Positions 1 to 6,258 of a DNA stretch of 7,155 nt are shown here, one piece after another. Position 1 is the first letter of the stretch. Every line of letters starts with the position of its first letter. A model generated the notes under the pieces. It worked only from the letters and a program-made list of their open reading frames with translations. It made no database searches and had not been told where the DNA came from. Position numbers and translations under genes: made by a program. Location: NCBI GenBank assembly GCA_945933905.1, contig CAMEQX010000067.1, forward strand, positions 1 through 7,155. The letters are read 5' to 3'. Source of the stretch: an uncultured Clostridia bacterium. GTDB taxonomy: Bacteria > Bacillota > Clostridia > Oscillospirales > Ruminococcaceae.

Positions 1-2
1 CC

Positions 3-902
3 GCGCTCGAAAACGCGAAATCGTTTAAGGTTGAAGCAAAGCGCTCGGACAAGTCGTTCCCGCTGAAATCGCCGGATATTCAGCAGAAGCTCGGCGATGT
101 CGTCCTCGATAACTTCCCGCATTTGAGCGTTGACGTCCACAATCCCGAGGTCACGGTGCGGCTTGAAATCCGCGACAACGGCGCTTATCTCTCGGCTCAG
201 CGAATTATCGGCGCGGGAGGAATGCCCGTCGGTTCAAGCGGAAAGGCTCTGCTGATGCTATCTGGCGGCATCGACAGCCCTGTTGCCGGTTATATGATGG
301 CGAAACGCGGACTTGTCGTTGACTGTATTCATTACGTCAGCCCGCCTTACACCTCGGACAGAGCGCGGCTGAAGGTCGAAAAGCTCTGCGAGGAAATGAC
401 GGAATTCTGCGGGAATATCATCTTCTACTGCGTTCCGTTCACCGAAATTCAGGAGGCTATCCGCGACAACTGCCCCGAGGAATATTTCACGGTGATAATG
501 CGCAGATTGATGGTTAAAATCGCAAACAGAGTGTGCAAGCGCGATAACTACGGCGCGATTATCACAGGAGAAAGTCTTGCGCAAGTCGCTTCGCAGACGC
601 TCTCGGCGCTCGGCTGCACAAACGCTGCGGCTGAATTTCCCGTGTTCAGACCGGTTATCGGTATGGACAAAATCGAAATCACGGATATTTCCCGCAAAAT
701 CGGCACCTACGAAACCTCAATTCTTCCCTACGAGGACTGCTGCACGGTATTTTCACCCAAGCACCCGCGCACAAGACCTTCGCTTGAGGAAATAATTGCG
801 GCGGAAAGCAATTTTGATTTCGACAAAATGCTGGACGAGGCGGTTGAGAAAACCGAGGTCAAGCGCTTCAGATACGGCGAAAAGACCGTTTTTCTTGAAT
901 AA
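3..902 (+). CDS. thiI: tRNA 4-thiouridine sulfurtransferase ThiI (5'-partial)
   Basis: ThiI adenylates and then thiolates U8 of tRNA in the cytoplasm, taking sulfur from a cysteine desulfurase; in many bacteria it also feeds sulfur into thiazole synthesis. The frame is open from nt 3, so the gene begins left of the window. 299 residues are visible; Bacillota ThiI proteins have about 400, so roughly 100 N-terminal residues (NFLD and the first part of THUMP) are missing. Visible residues 1-60 are the end of the THUMP domain, including D-V-H-N-P-E-V and V-R-L-E-I-R. The PP-loop ATP-binding motif SGGIDSPVAGYMM starts at visible residue 87 (nt 261). The segment Y-E-D-C-C-T-V-F-S-P-K-H-P near the C-terminus is typical of Bacillota ThiI. 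The protein stops soon after this, so it has no C-terminal rhodanese domain, unlike E. coli ThiI. A desulfurase partner would be expected upstream, outside the window. The family call is secure. Confidence 0.95.
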   Translation, partial: ALENAKSFKVEAKRSDKSFPLKSPDIQQKLGDVVLDNFPHLSVDVHNPEVTVRLEIRDNGAYLSAQRIIGAGGMPVGSSGKALLMLSGGIDSPVAGYMMAKRGLVVDCIHYVSPPYTSDRARLKVEKLCEEMTEFCGNIIFYCVPFTEIQEAIRDNCPEEYFTVIMRRLMVKIANRVCKRDNYGAIITGESLAQVASQTLSALGCTNAAAEFPVFRPVIGMDKIEITDISRKIGTYETSILPYEDCCTVFSPKHPRTRPSLEEIIAAESNFDFDKMLDEAVEKTEVKRFRYGEKTVFLE

Positions 903-935
903 CGAAACCTTTTTTGAAATATTCGGGTATTATTT

Positions 936-1430
936 ATGAACGAAAAAATCGATTTTCTGGCGAAAAAGCTTGTCACGCTTTGCAAGGAAAACAAAATAAA
1001 AGTCTCGACAGCGGAAAGCTGCACGGGCGGTATGATTTCCGCGGCAATCACAAGCGTTTCGGGGAGCTCGTCGGTGATTGAGCTCGGGGTTTGCTCCTAT
1101 TCAAACAGGATAAAAAGCGAAATTCTCGGGGTATCGGACGAACCGCTCGCGCAGTTTCCACACCACAGCAAGCGCTGCGCTGAGGAAATGGCAAGCGGCG
1201 CGAAAAGGCTCTCGGGTGCGGATTACGCGGTTTCAACAACGGGAGTTGCCGGTCCCACGGGCGACAGCCCCGCGCACCCCGTCGGCGAGGTTTTTATCGC
1301 GGTTTGCTCCGAGAAAAGCGTGATTTCCGAGCGGTTTTTGTTTGAAGGAAATCGCGGGGAGGTTCGCGAAAAGGCTTGCGAAGCCGCTCTTGAACAGCTT
1401 ATTTCGGTTATCGAAAAAGAATTACATTAA
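936..1430 (+). CDS. pncC: Stand-alone CinA C-terminal domain protein, PncC-type nicotinamide-nucleotide amidohydrolase
   Basis: This 164-residue protein consists only of the CinA C-terminal domain. Members of this family (E. coli PncC) deamidate nicotinamide mononucleotide to nicotinate mononucleotide, recycling pyridine nucleotide in the cytoplasm. The signature V-S-T-A-E-S-C-T-G-G is at residues 23-32, followed by the conserved Y-S-N-x-x-K (55-60) and T-G-V-A-G-P-T-G-D-S-P (102-112), close to the usual GIAGPGGGSP. The MoaB-like N-terminal domain of full-length CinA is absent, and the length matches single-domain PncC. Two small oddities: the usual G-A-V-S segment before the R-x-A-x-E-M helix reads P-H-H-S (residues 75-78), and the ATG at 936 has no good Shine-Dalgarno (only GGG at 925-927), which suggests weak initiation or coupling to thiI 33 nt upstream. 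The domain call is strong; the NMN substrate is inferred from the family. Confidence 0.9.
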   Translation: MNEKIDFLAKKLVTLCKENKIKVSTAESCTGGMISAAITSVSGSSSVIELGVCSYSNRIKSEILGVSDEPLAQFPHHSKRCAEEMASGAKRLSGADYAVSTTGVAGPTGDSPAHPVGEVFIAVCSEKSVISERFLFEGNRGEVREKACEAALEQLISVIEKELH

Positions 1431-1456
1431 ACTTAACATTATTCGGAGGAACAAAA

Positions 1457-2653
1457 ATGGCAAATTTAGACGATTTTGACAGCAAAGCAGGCAAATCCTC
1501 AAAGCAGCACAAGCCTGTAAACAAAAACAATCACGGTACAAACGACAAAATAAAAGGCAGAAAAACCGCCAAGAAAAAAGGCTTTGCGGGAGTTGTTGCC
1601 GCGGTTTTGCCGCAAGCGGAGGACTCCACGGGCGAAAAAGCAAGAAAAGCGTTTTTGCTGTTTGCGGTTGCCGCGCTTATCGGCTCGCTTATTTTCCTCG
1701 GCTGGCAGCTTTTCAAGCTCAAAGAGGGCGAAAAAACCAACAACAGCATCATCAATATCGCGGGCGAAACCGTCGATTCCTCGCTTCAGCAGTCGTACTC
1801 TATCCCCACGCAGATTGACAATCCCATTATGACGGAAGTAACCTCGGCGGGTACCGAAGAACCCGAGTTCATCGACCTCACGCCCGTTGTCAACACGCCG
1901 CTCGATATCGATTTCAACGCGCTTAAGGAAATTAACCCCGATGTTCGCGCGTGGATAAAAATTACCGGCACGCTTATCAACAATCCTGTCGTTGTCGGAA
2001 CTGACAACTCCTACTACGTTGACCACGATTTCAACGGAAACGAGTCGGTTTCGGGCACAATTTTCTCAACTTATCTCAACAAATGGGACGGAACCGATGA
2101 CAATACCGTTCTTTTTGGACATAATATGCACACGGGAGAATTTTTCGCCTTTATCAATCACTATGTTCCCTACGACGCTTCAAGCGAGCCTATCGCTTTC
2201 TACAAGGTTCACCCCACGGTTATGATGGCAACACCCGACGGCGGAAGCCAGACCTACAAGATTTTCGCGGGAATGATTGCCAACACAAAGCAAGAGTACG
2301 GCGAGGTTTTCAATTATGTCAACAAAACAAAGTTCACCGATGTTGACGATTTCAACAACTTTATCATCGATGTAATGGACAGAAGCTGGTTCTTCACTGA
2401 TGTTGACCTCACCTATGGCGACGAGCTGCTTACAATGTCAACCTGCTGGTGGCCGCTCGGAAGAGATATCGAAACGCGCTGGGTGCTTTTTGCACGCAAG
2501 GTTCGCGAGGGCGAAAGCGAATATGTCGATACCTCAAAGGCTTATCGAAACTATCAGCCCAAACTGTTTGACTACTATTATGACATCATCGGCGGTTATT
2601 GGACAGGAAGCGTTTGGGACAAGTCCAAGCTGTTGAGCTATAATGGGCAGTAA
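1457..2653 (+). CDS. srtB: Class B sortase, first of three, with long basic cytosolic tail
   Basis: This is a membrane-anchored cysteine transpeptidase of the sortase B family. Such enzymes cut a sorting motif in an exported protein and join it to peptidoglycan or another acceptor outside the membrane. Of 398 residues, 1-64 form an unusually long Lys/Asn-rich cytosolic tail and about 65-87 form one transmembrane helix. A linker follows, then the sortase fold from about 150. The predicted active site is complete: H222 in F-G-H-N-M, C330 in T-M-S-T-C, and R341 in T-R-W-V-L-F-A-R, spaced 11 from the Cys as expected for class B. An extra tail of about 50 residues follows the Arg (V-R-E-G-E-S-E, then Y-Y-Y-D-I-I-G-G-Y-W and W-D-K-S) and recurs in the two downstream paralogs. 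The start is supported by GGAGGA at 1445-1450, 6 nt before the ATG. The gene lies 26 nt after pncC. Family call firm; substrate unknown. Confidence 0.93.
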   Translation: MANLDDFDSKAGKSSKQHKPVNKNNHGTNDKIKGRKTAKKKGFAGVVAAVLPQAEDSTGEKARKAFLLFAVAALIGSLIFLGWQLFKLKEGEKTNNSIINIAGETVDSSLQQSYSIPTQIDNPIMTEVTSAGTEEPEFIDLTPVVNTPLDIDFNALKEINPDVRAWIKITGTLINNPVVVGTDNSYYVDHDFNGNESVSGTIFSTYLNKWDGTDDNTVLFGHNMHTGEFFAFINHYVPYDASSEPIAFYKVHPTVMMATPDGGSQTYKIFAGMIANTKQEYGEVFNYVNKTKFTDVDDFNNFIIDVMDRSWFFTDVDLTYGDELLTMSTCWWPLGRDIETRWVLFARKVREGESEYVDTSKAYRNYQPKLFDYYYDIIGGYWTGSVWDKSKLLSYNGQ

Positions 2654-2677
2654 TCTTCACTCCCGAAAGGAGTTTTT

Positions 2678-3739
2678 ATGGCAAATTTTGCAGAAAAAGA
2701 AAACATTTTTATAAGAATTCTGAAATACCTGTTTCCGTGGAAAGACGACAAGCCCACTGAGATTATCAGAAAAATTGTGTTCTTGGCGGCGCTTATCACG
2801 CTTATCGTCAGCGTCACAAACCTTGTTCTCGCTCAGGTAAACCGCGTTGCCGACAACTCGCTTAACGAGGAAATCGCCGACGCTTATCACGGCACGGGAA
2901 CCTCTAAGGTTGAAATCAACACGGAAAGCCGCGAGGAAATCATTAAAGAGCACCCCGAAATTCAAGAGCAGTTTATCCCGCTGCTTGAAATAAACGACGA
3001 TGTTGTCGGCTGGATTACCGTGGGAAACAAGGATTTTATCGATTATCCCGTGCTTCAGGCAGATGACAACAACTATTATCTTTACCGCAATTTCAGGAAA
3101 GAAAACAGCCGCTCGGGTTCGCTTTTTATGGATTATCGAAATGAAATCTCTCCCGAAAAGCAGTCCGCAAATCTTGTAATTCACGGACATAATATGCAGT
3201 CGGGCGAGTATTTCGGAAAGCTTATCTACTACTTCAACTACGCCGTTTCACAAGCGGACCACAACGACATCAGCTTCTACAAAAACAACCCGACCATCAC
3301 CTTCAGCACGCTTTACAAAACCTCAACCTACAAGATTTTCGGCGGCGCGATTATAAAAGTAAACTCCTCCGACGCCGACGCTTTCAGATATCACGATGTT
3401 TTGAATTTCTCCTCAAAGGCTGAATTTGATGAGTTTTGCGCGGGTATTCTCGACCGCTCTGCCTTTATAAATCCCGATGTTGACCTCAAATACGGCGACA
3501 ATCTTCTCACGCTTTCAACCTGCGTGCTCGGCTCGTCTTACGGAGACACGGATTTGCGCTGGGTTATGTTTGCCCGCGAAACTCGCGAGGGTGAGAGCGA
3601 AACGGTTGACGTGTCAAAGGCTTTCGCAAACCCAAGTCCCCTTTTCTATGACCTTTACTATACAGTCCGCGGCGGAAAATGGGAAGGCAGAGGTTGGGAC
3701 GAGAGCATTATCCAAGGCTATAAGAAAGACAACCCTTGA
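2678..3739 (+). CDS. srtB: Class B sortase, second of three
   Basis: This is a 353-residue sortase B paralog with a single N-terminal signal anchor (about residues 32-54) and an extracellular catalytic domain from about residue 100. Predicted catalytic residues are all present: H171 in I-H-G-H-N-M, C282 in T-L-S-T-C, and R294 in L-R-W-V-M-F-A-R. The block D-Y-P-V-L-Q-A-D-D-N-N-Y-Y-L (122-135) matches the usual class B strand before the Y-R-N-F segment. The cytosolic N-terminus is short (about 31 residues) and holds the P-x3-D-x3-E-x2-R-K pattern (P20, D24, E28, R31-K32) found in all three sortases here. The C-terminal tail contains R-E-G-E-S-E-T-V-D-V-S-K-A and W-D-E-S. AAAGGAG at 2666-2672 lies 5 nt before the ATG and supports the start. 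The gene follows the first sortase by 24 nt. It differs enough in the active-site loops to have its own substrate, which is inference. Confidence 0.94.
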   Translation: MANFAEKENIFIRILKYLFPWKDDKPTEIIRKIVFLAALITLIVSVTNLVLAQVNRVADNSLNEEIADAYHGTGTSKVEINTESREEIIKEHPEIQEQFIPLLEINDDVVGWITVGNKDFIDYPVLQADDNNYYLYRNFRKENSRSGSLFMDYRNEISPEKQSANLVIHGHNMQSGEYFGKLIYYFNYAVSQADHNDISFYKNNPTITFSTLYKTSTYKIFGGAIIKVNSSDADAFRYHDVLNFSSKAEFDEFCAGILDRSAFINPDVDLKYGDNLLTLSTCVLGSSYGDTDLRWVMFARETREGESETVDVSKAFANPSPLFYDLYYTVRGGKWEGRGWDESIIQGYKKDNP

Positions 3740-3744
3740 TAGAG

Positions 3745-3750
3745 AAAGGA
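3745..3750 (+). promoter_or_regulatory. Ribosome binding site deciding the GTG start of the third sortase
   Basis: AAAGGA sits between the stop of the second sortase (TGA 3737-3739) and GTG 3758, with 7 nt spacing to the GTG. In-frame ATGs at 3767 and 3773 are 16 and 22 nt away, too far for this site, so the GTG is the likely initiator. Confidence 0.7.
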
Positions 3751-3757
3751 TTGCTCC

Positions 3758-4858
3758 GTGACTGAAATGGATATGGGATTGGCCCCCAACGGCAAAAAAA
3801 ATAAATCTCCCAAAAACAAGGGCTTTTGGAAAAATCTCCGAAACACGCTTTTCCCGCGTAAAAGCGACTCAAATGCCGAGATTATGCGGAAAATCGTGTT
3901 TCTCACGGCGCTTGTTGTTTTGGCTGCCGCGATTGTTATACTGATTTTGTGGTTTTCCAAAAATTACGGCGGTCACGACAATTATGTTGACGAAAACGGA
4001 AGTCAAACGGCAACTCCCGCGCGCCTTGTCGAGCTGAAAAACCGCGCTCCGACAACGCAGGAAATCGAGCAGCTCCCCTCGGGCGCAATCAACGAGAAAT
4101 TCGCCGCGCTTTACGCGCAAAACAGCGATTTTGTCGGGTGGCTGAATATCCCCGGCACAAATGTCGATTATCCCGTTATGCAGACCGATGACAACGACTT
4201 TTACCTTCACCGAAATTTCGACAAGCAAGAGGTCTTTGAAGGAACGCTTTTCGCGGATTATCGCGGGAAAATCACCGCTGAGGGTATGCCGCAGAACACC
4301 GTTATTTACGGGCACAATATGCTGCTGAAATATCAGTTTTCGGCGCTTCAGAATTACAAGAATGATATCGAGTTTCTGAAAATGTCGCCCGTAATCGAGT
4401 TCAACACGCTTTACGGCAACGCGAAATACAAGATAATTTCGGTTTTCCTCGTAAACTGGCTTTCAAAGGACGGCGAGGTTTTCAAGTACAACAGCACGAA
4501 TTACTTCAAAAACAAGTCGGAATTTTACGATTTTGTGGTTGAGTGTATGGACAGAAGCCTGTATGAAACCGGCGTTGATATCGAGTACGGCGACGAATTC
4601 CTCACGCTCTCAACCTGCGATAAATCTACATATATGGACTTGCGGCTGGTTGTGGTTGCAAGAAAGGTTCGCGAGAATGAAAACCCGAATGTTGACGCCT
4701 CAAAAATTGTCAAAAAAGACAGCGTGAAATATTTCGAGGGGTATTATGATATTTACAGCGGCTTTGGCGGCGAGGATTATTTCTGGCACGGAAGAACTTG
4801 GGATACATCGCTTGTCAAAGGTCTTGACGGCTATTTAAAGGAAAAAGCAGACGATTGA
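3758..4858 (+). CDS. srtB: Class B sortase, third of three, GTG start
   Basis: This 366-residue sortase B paralog has a basic cytosolic segment (1-45), a membrane anchor (about 46-66) and an extracellular catalytic domain from about residue 112. The predicted triad is H186 in I-Y-G-H-N-M, C287 in T-L-S-T-C, and R296 in L-R-L-V-V-V-A-R; the shorter Cys-Arg loop (9 residues, against 11 and 12 in its neighbours) suggests a differently shaped substrate groove. D-Y-P-V-M-Q-T-D-D-N-D-F-Y-L-H is at 137-151. The juxtamembrane pattern P33, D37, E41, R44-K45 aligns without gaps with the other two. The C-terminal tail is longer and more divergent but keeps R-K-V-R-E-N-E, V-D-A-S-K, Y-Y-D-I-Y and T-W-D-T-S. 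GTG at 3758 is preferred because AAAGGA (3745-3750) lies 7 nt upstream, whereas the ATG at 3767 would be 16 nt away. Gap to the second sortase is 18 nt. Family call firm; substrate unknown. Confidence 0.93.
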   Translation: MTEMDMGLAPNGKKNKSPKNKGFWKNLRNTLFPRKSDSNAEIMRKIVFLTALVVLAAAIVILILWFSKNYGGHDNYVDENGSQTATPARLVELKNRAPTTQEIEQLPSGAINEKFAALYAQNSDFVGWLNIPGTNVDYPVMQTDDNDFYLHRNFDKQEVFEGTLFADYRGKITAEGMPQNTVIYGHNMLLKYQFSALQNYKNDIEFLKMSPVIEFNTLYGNAKYKIISVFLVNWLSKDGEVFKYNSTNYFKNKSEFYDFVVECMDRSLYETGVDIEYGDEFLTLSTCDKSTYMDLRLVVVARKVRENENPNVDASKIVKKDSVKYFEGYYDIYSGFGGEDYFWHGRTWDTSLVKGLDGYLKEKADD

Positions 4859-4860
4859 GG
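4857..4860 (+). promoter_or_regulatory. Ribosome binding site overlapping the upstream stop codon
   Basis: GAGG begins inside the TGA stop (4856-4858) of the third sortase and lies 5 nt before the ATG at 4866. With only 7 nt between the two genes, a ribosome ending on the sortase would cover this site. Translational coupling of the SpoIID-domain gene to the sortase is therefore likely, by inference. Confidence 0.6.
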
Positions 4861-4865
4861 TTTTT

Positions 4866-6221
4866 ATGAAAAATTTGTCACTGGTGAAACTATTCACGGC
4901 GCTGTTTATTTTCGCCGTCTATATGTTTGTTTTCAATATCGCGGGAACGGTTGAAGAAAATCCGATTGTTCGGGAAGAACCGCCCGAGCCGCCCGCTGAA
5001 CAGCCGCAGCACGCCACGGGAACAACAGATTTTATTCTTCCCGACAATCAAATCGACAGCTCGGAAACCACGGTTAGAATTGAAACCCTTTCTTTCGGCA
5101 CGCCCACTCTCTGCGCGTCGCCCGTTCTCTCGGTTTACAAGCCGAGCGAGCTTGTCGCGGGGCTTCAGGGCTCCGATATGCAAACAAGCTCGTCTTCAAG
5201 CTCCAAAGACAGAATTGAGATTATAGACGACCCTGTTCCTCCCGAATCGAGTTCGTCAAGCTCATCGAGTTCTTCGAGTTCATCAAGTTCATCGAGTTCA
5301 TCAAGTTCATCGAGTTCATCGAGTTCGTCGAGTTCATCAAGTTCTTCAAGTTCATCGAGTTCATTGAGTTCATCGAGTTCATCAAGTTCATCAAGCTCAA
5401 TTCCGGTAAAACCTGTCGGTGATGAAACGCTCACGGTGAACGACAACGGAACAATCGTTTCGGGAAGCTCGCTTGACATAATCTCGGGAATTGTCGCAAA
5501 CGAAATCGGCAACTCCTTCGCGCCCGAGGCGATAAAAGCGCAGGCTGTCGCGGCTTACTCCTATGTGAGATTTTTCAACGACCGCGGTCAATCGCCGAGC
5601 GTTATTCTGAGCAGCAATGTAAACGACTCAACAAGGCTGCTCGTTCAATCGGTTCTCGGCGAAGCGGTTTACTATGACGGCGAGATAATTCAGGCGGTTT
5701 ATTCCGCGTCCTCGGCGGGCTACACGGCGTCAAGCAAGTCCGTTTGGGGCACAAATTATCCTTATCTGCAAAGCGTTTTCTGCGAGCTTGACGAGGACTA
5801 CGACCCGAATTACGCGAGAACCAAAACCTTCTCCTCAAGCGATATAAAGTCCCGCGTTTATAACAAAACGGGCATCTCGCTGAGCGGTAATCCTGAAAAC
5901 TGGTTTGTGATAGACGGCCGCGTTGATGGGAAATATGTCGGCACAATGAGCATCGGCGGCAATCACGCTTACGTTTCCGACGGCAAAACAATCAATATCA
6001 CCGGGCGCGTTTTCCGTGAGAAGATTATGAGCTTTGATATCCGCTCCACCGCTTTCGATATCGAATACAACCCCTCGACAGACGAGTTTACCTTCACTAC
6101 ATACGGCTACGGTCACGGCGTTGGAATGAGCCAAAACGGTGCAAATAACCTCGCGAAATACTGGGGCTGGGATTATCGGAAAATTCTGGAATATTATTAC
6201 ACCGGCGCATACGTTGCATAA
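4866..6221 (+). CDS. Membrane-anchored SpoIID/LytB-domain protein with long poly-serine linker (putative peptidoglycan lytic transglycosylase)
   Basis: SpoIID-type domains cleave peptidoglycan glycan strands. Of 451 residues, about 5-27 form an uncleaved anchor or signal peptide. A Pro/Glu-rich stretch (33-47) and a low-complexity region with a first run of six Ser (108-113) follow. Residues 128-178 are serine except for Leu167. The SpoIID/LytB domain fills about 186-451: G-I-V-A-N-E-I-G with E213 where the catalytic Glu of SpoIID is expected, A-P-E-A-I-K-A-Q-A-V-A-A (219-230), Y-S-A-S-S-A-G-Y-T (279-287), V-W-G-T-N-Y-P-Y-L (293-301), and the hallmark G-Y-G-H-G-V-G-M-S-Q-N-G-A near the C-terminus (H417). 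It is probably not the sporulation SpoIID: no sporulation genes are nearby and the serine linker is foreign to SpoIID. It carries no sortase sorting signal. It follows the third sortase by 7 nt, so a joint envelope role is likely. Activity is inferred from the family. Confidence 0.9.
   Translation: MKNLSLVKLFTALFIFAVYMFVFNIAGTVEENPIVREEPPEPPAEQPQHATGTTDFILPDNQIDSSETTVRIETLSFGTPTLCASPVLSVYKPSELVAGLQGSDMQTSSSSSSKDRIEIIDDPVPPESSSSSSSSSSSSSSSSSSSSSSSSSSSSSSSSSSSSSSSLSSSSSSSSSSSIPVKPVGDETLTVNDNGTIVSGSSLDIISGIVANEIGNSFAPEAIKAQAVAAYSYVRFFNDRGQSPSVILSSNVNDSTRLLVQSVLGEAVYYDGEIIQAVYSASSAGYTASSKSVWGTNYPYLQSVFCELDEDYDPNYARTKTFSSSDIKSRVYNKTGISLSGNPENWFVIDGRVDGKYVGTMSIGGNHAYVSDGKTINITGRVFREKIMSFDIRSTAFDIEYNPSTDEFTFTTYGYGHGVGMSQNGANNLAKYWGWDYRKILEYYYTGAYVA
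5247..5399 (+). repeat. In-frame 9-bp tandem repeat encoding the poly-serine linker
   Basis: The tract is 51 codons: AGT-ended half unit, 16 units of the pattern TCN-TCR-AGY (consensus TCATCGAGT), and one closing TCA. Fifty codons are Ser. The only exception is TTG (Leu167) at 5364, one base away from TCG. Nearly all other differences between units are at third positions. This shows a 9-bp minisatellite whose copies drifted while serine was retained. Because the unit is three codons, gain or loss of units keeps the reading frame. The linker probably spans part of the cell wall; serine glycosylation is possible but not visible. Confidence 0.92.
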
Positions 6222-6256
6222 GAAGAACCCCTCGAACTTACCGAGGGGTTCTTTTT
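6221..6256 (+). terminator. Rho-independent terminator, probably bidirectional
   Basis: AAGAACCCCTCG (6223-6234) pairs perfectly with CGAGGGGTTCTT (6242-6253) around a 7-nt loop, and a T run spans 6252-6256. It begins at the last base of the SpoIID-domain gene's stop codon and ends 2 nt before the stop codon of the convergent microprotein gene. On the opposite strand the stem is preceded by an A run and followed by TTCTTCTTAT, so it can plausibly stop both transcripts. Confidence 0.92.
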
Positions 6257-6258
6257 GG

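Noticed and set aside
123..125. TTG as a start codon for a shortened ThiI
   Set aside because: The frame is open to nt 3 and the upstream 40 residues are THUMP sequence continuous with the rest of ThiI, so the TTG is an internal Leu.
841..855. Small hairpin CGGTT-GAGAA-AACCG near the end of thiI
   Set aside because: It has only 5 bp inside coding sequence, is not followed by a T run, and thiI continues past it; probably chance.
1415..1440. A/T-rich stretch before the first sortase as a possible separate promoter
   Set aside because: TTAACATTAT vaguely resembles a -10, but no acceptable -35 is at proper spacing, so I do not call a promoter. Start-site mapping could settle it.
1499..2026. - strand frame of 175 codons opposite the first sortase
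   Set aside because: It is the shadow of a well-supported sortase gene, with no family features and no initiation signals.
5247..5399. Direct repeats resembling a CRISPR-like array
   Set aside because: The unit is 9 bp, strictly in frame, without spacers, and encodes serine.
5165..5512. Open frame on the - strand with E-L-D repeats
   Set aside because: It is the reverse complement of the 9-bp serine repeat, which lacks stops in this phase. No ribosome binding site is present and the + strand domain structure is convincing.
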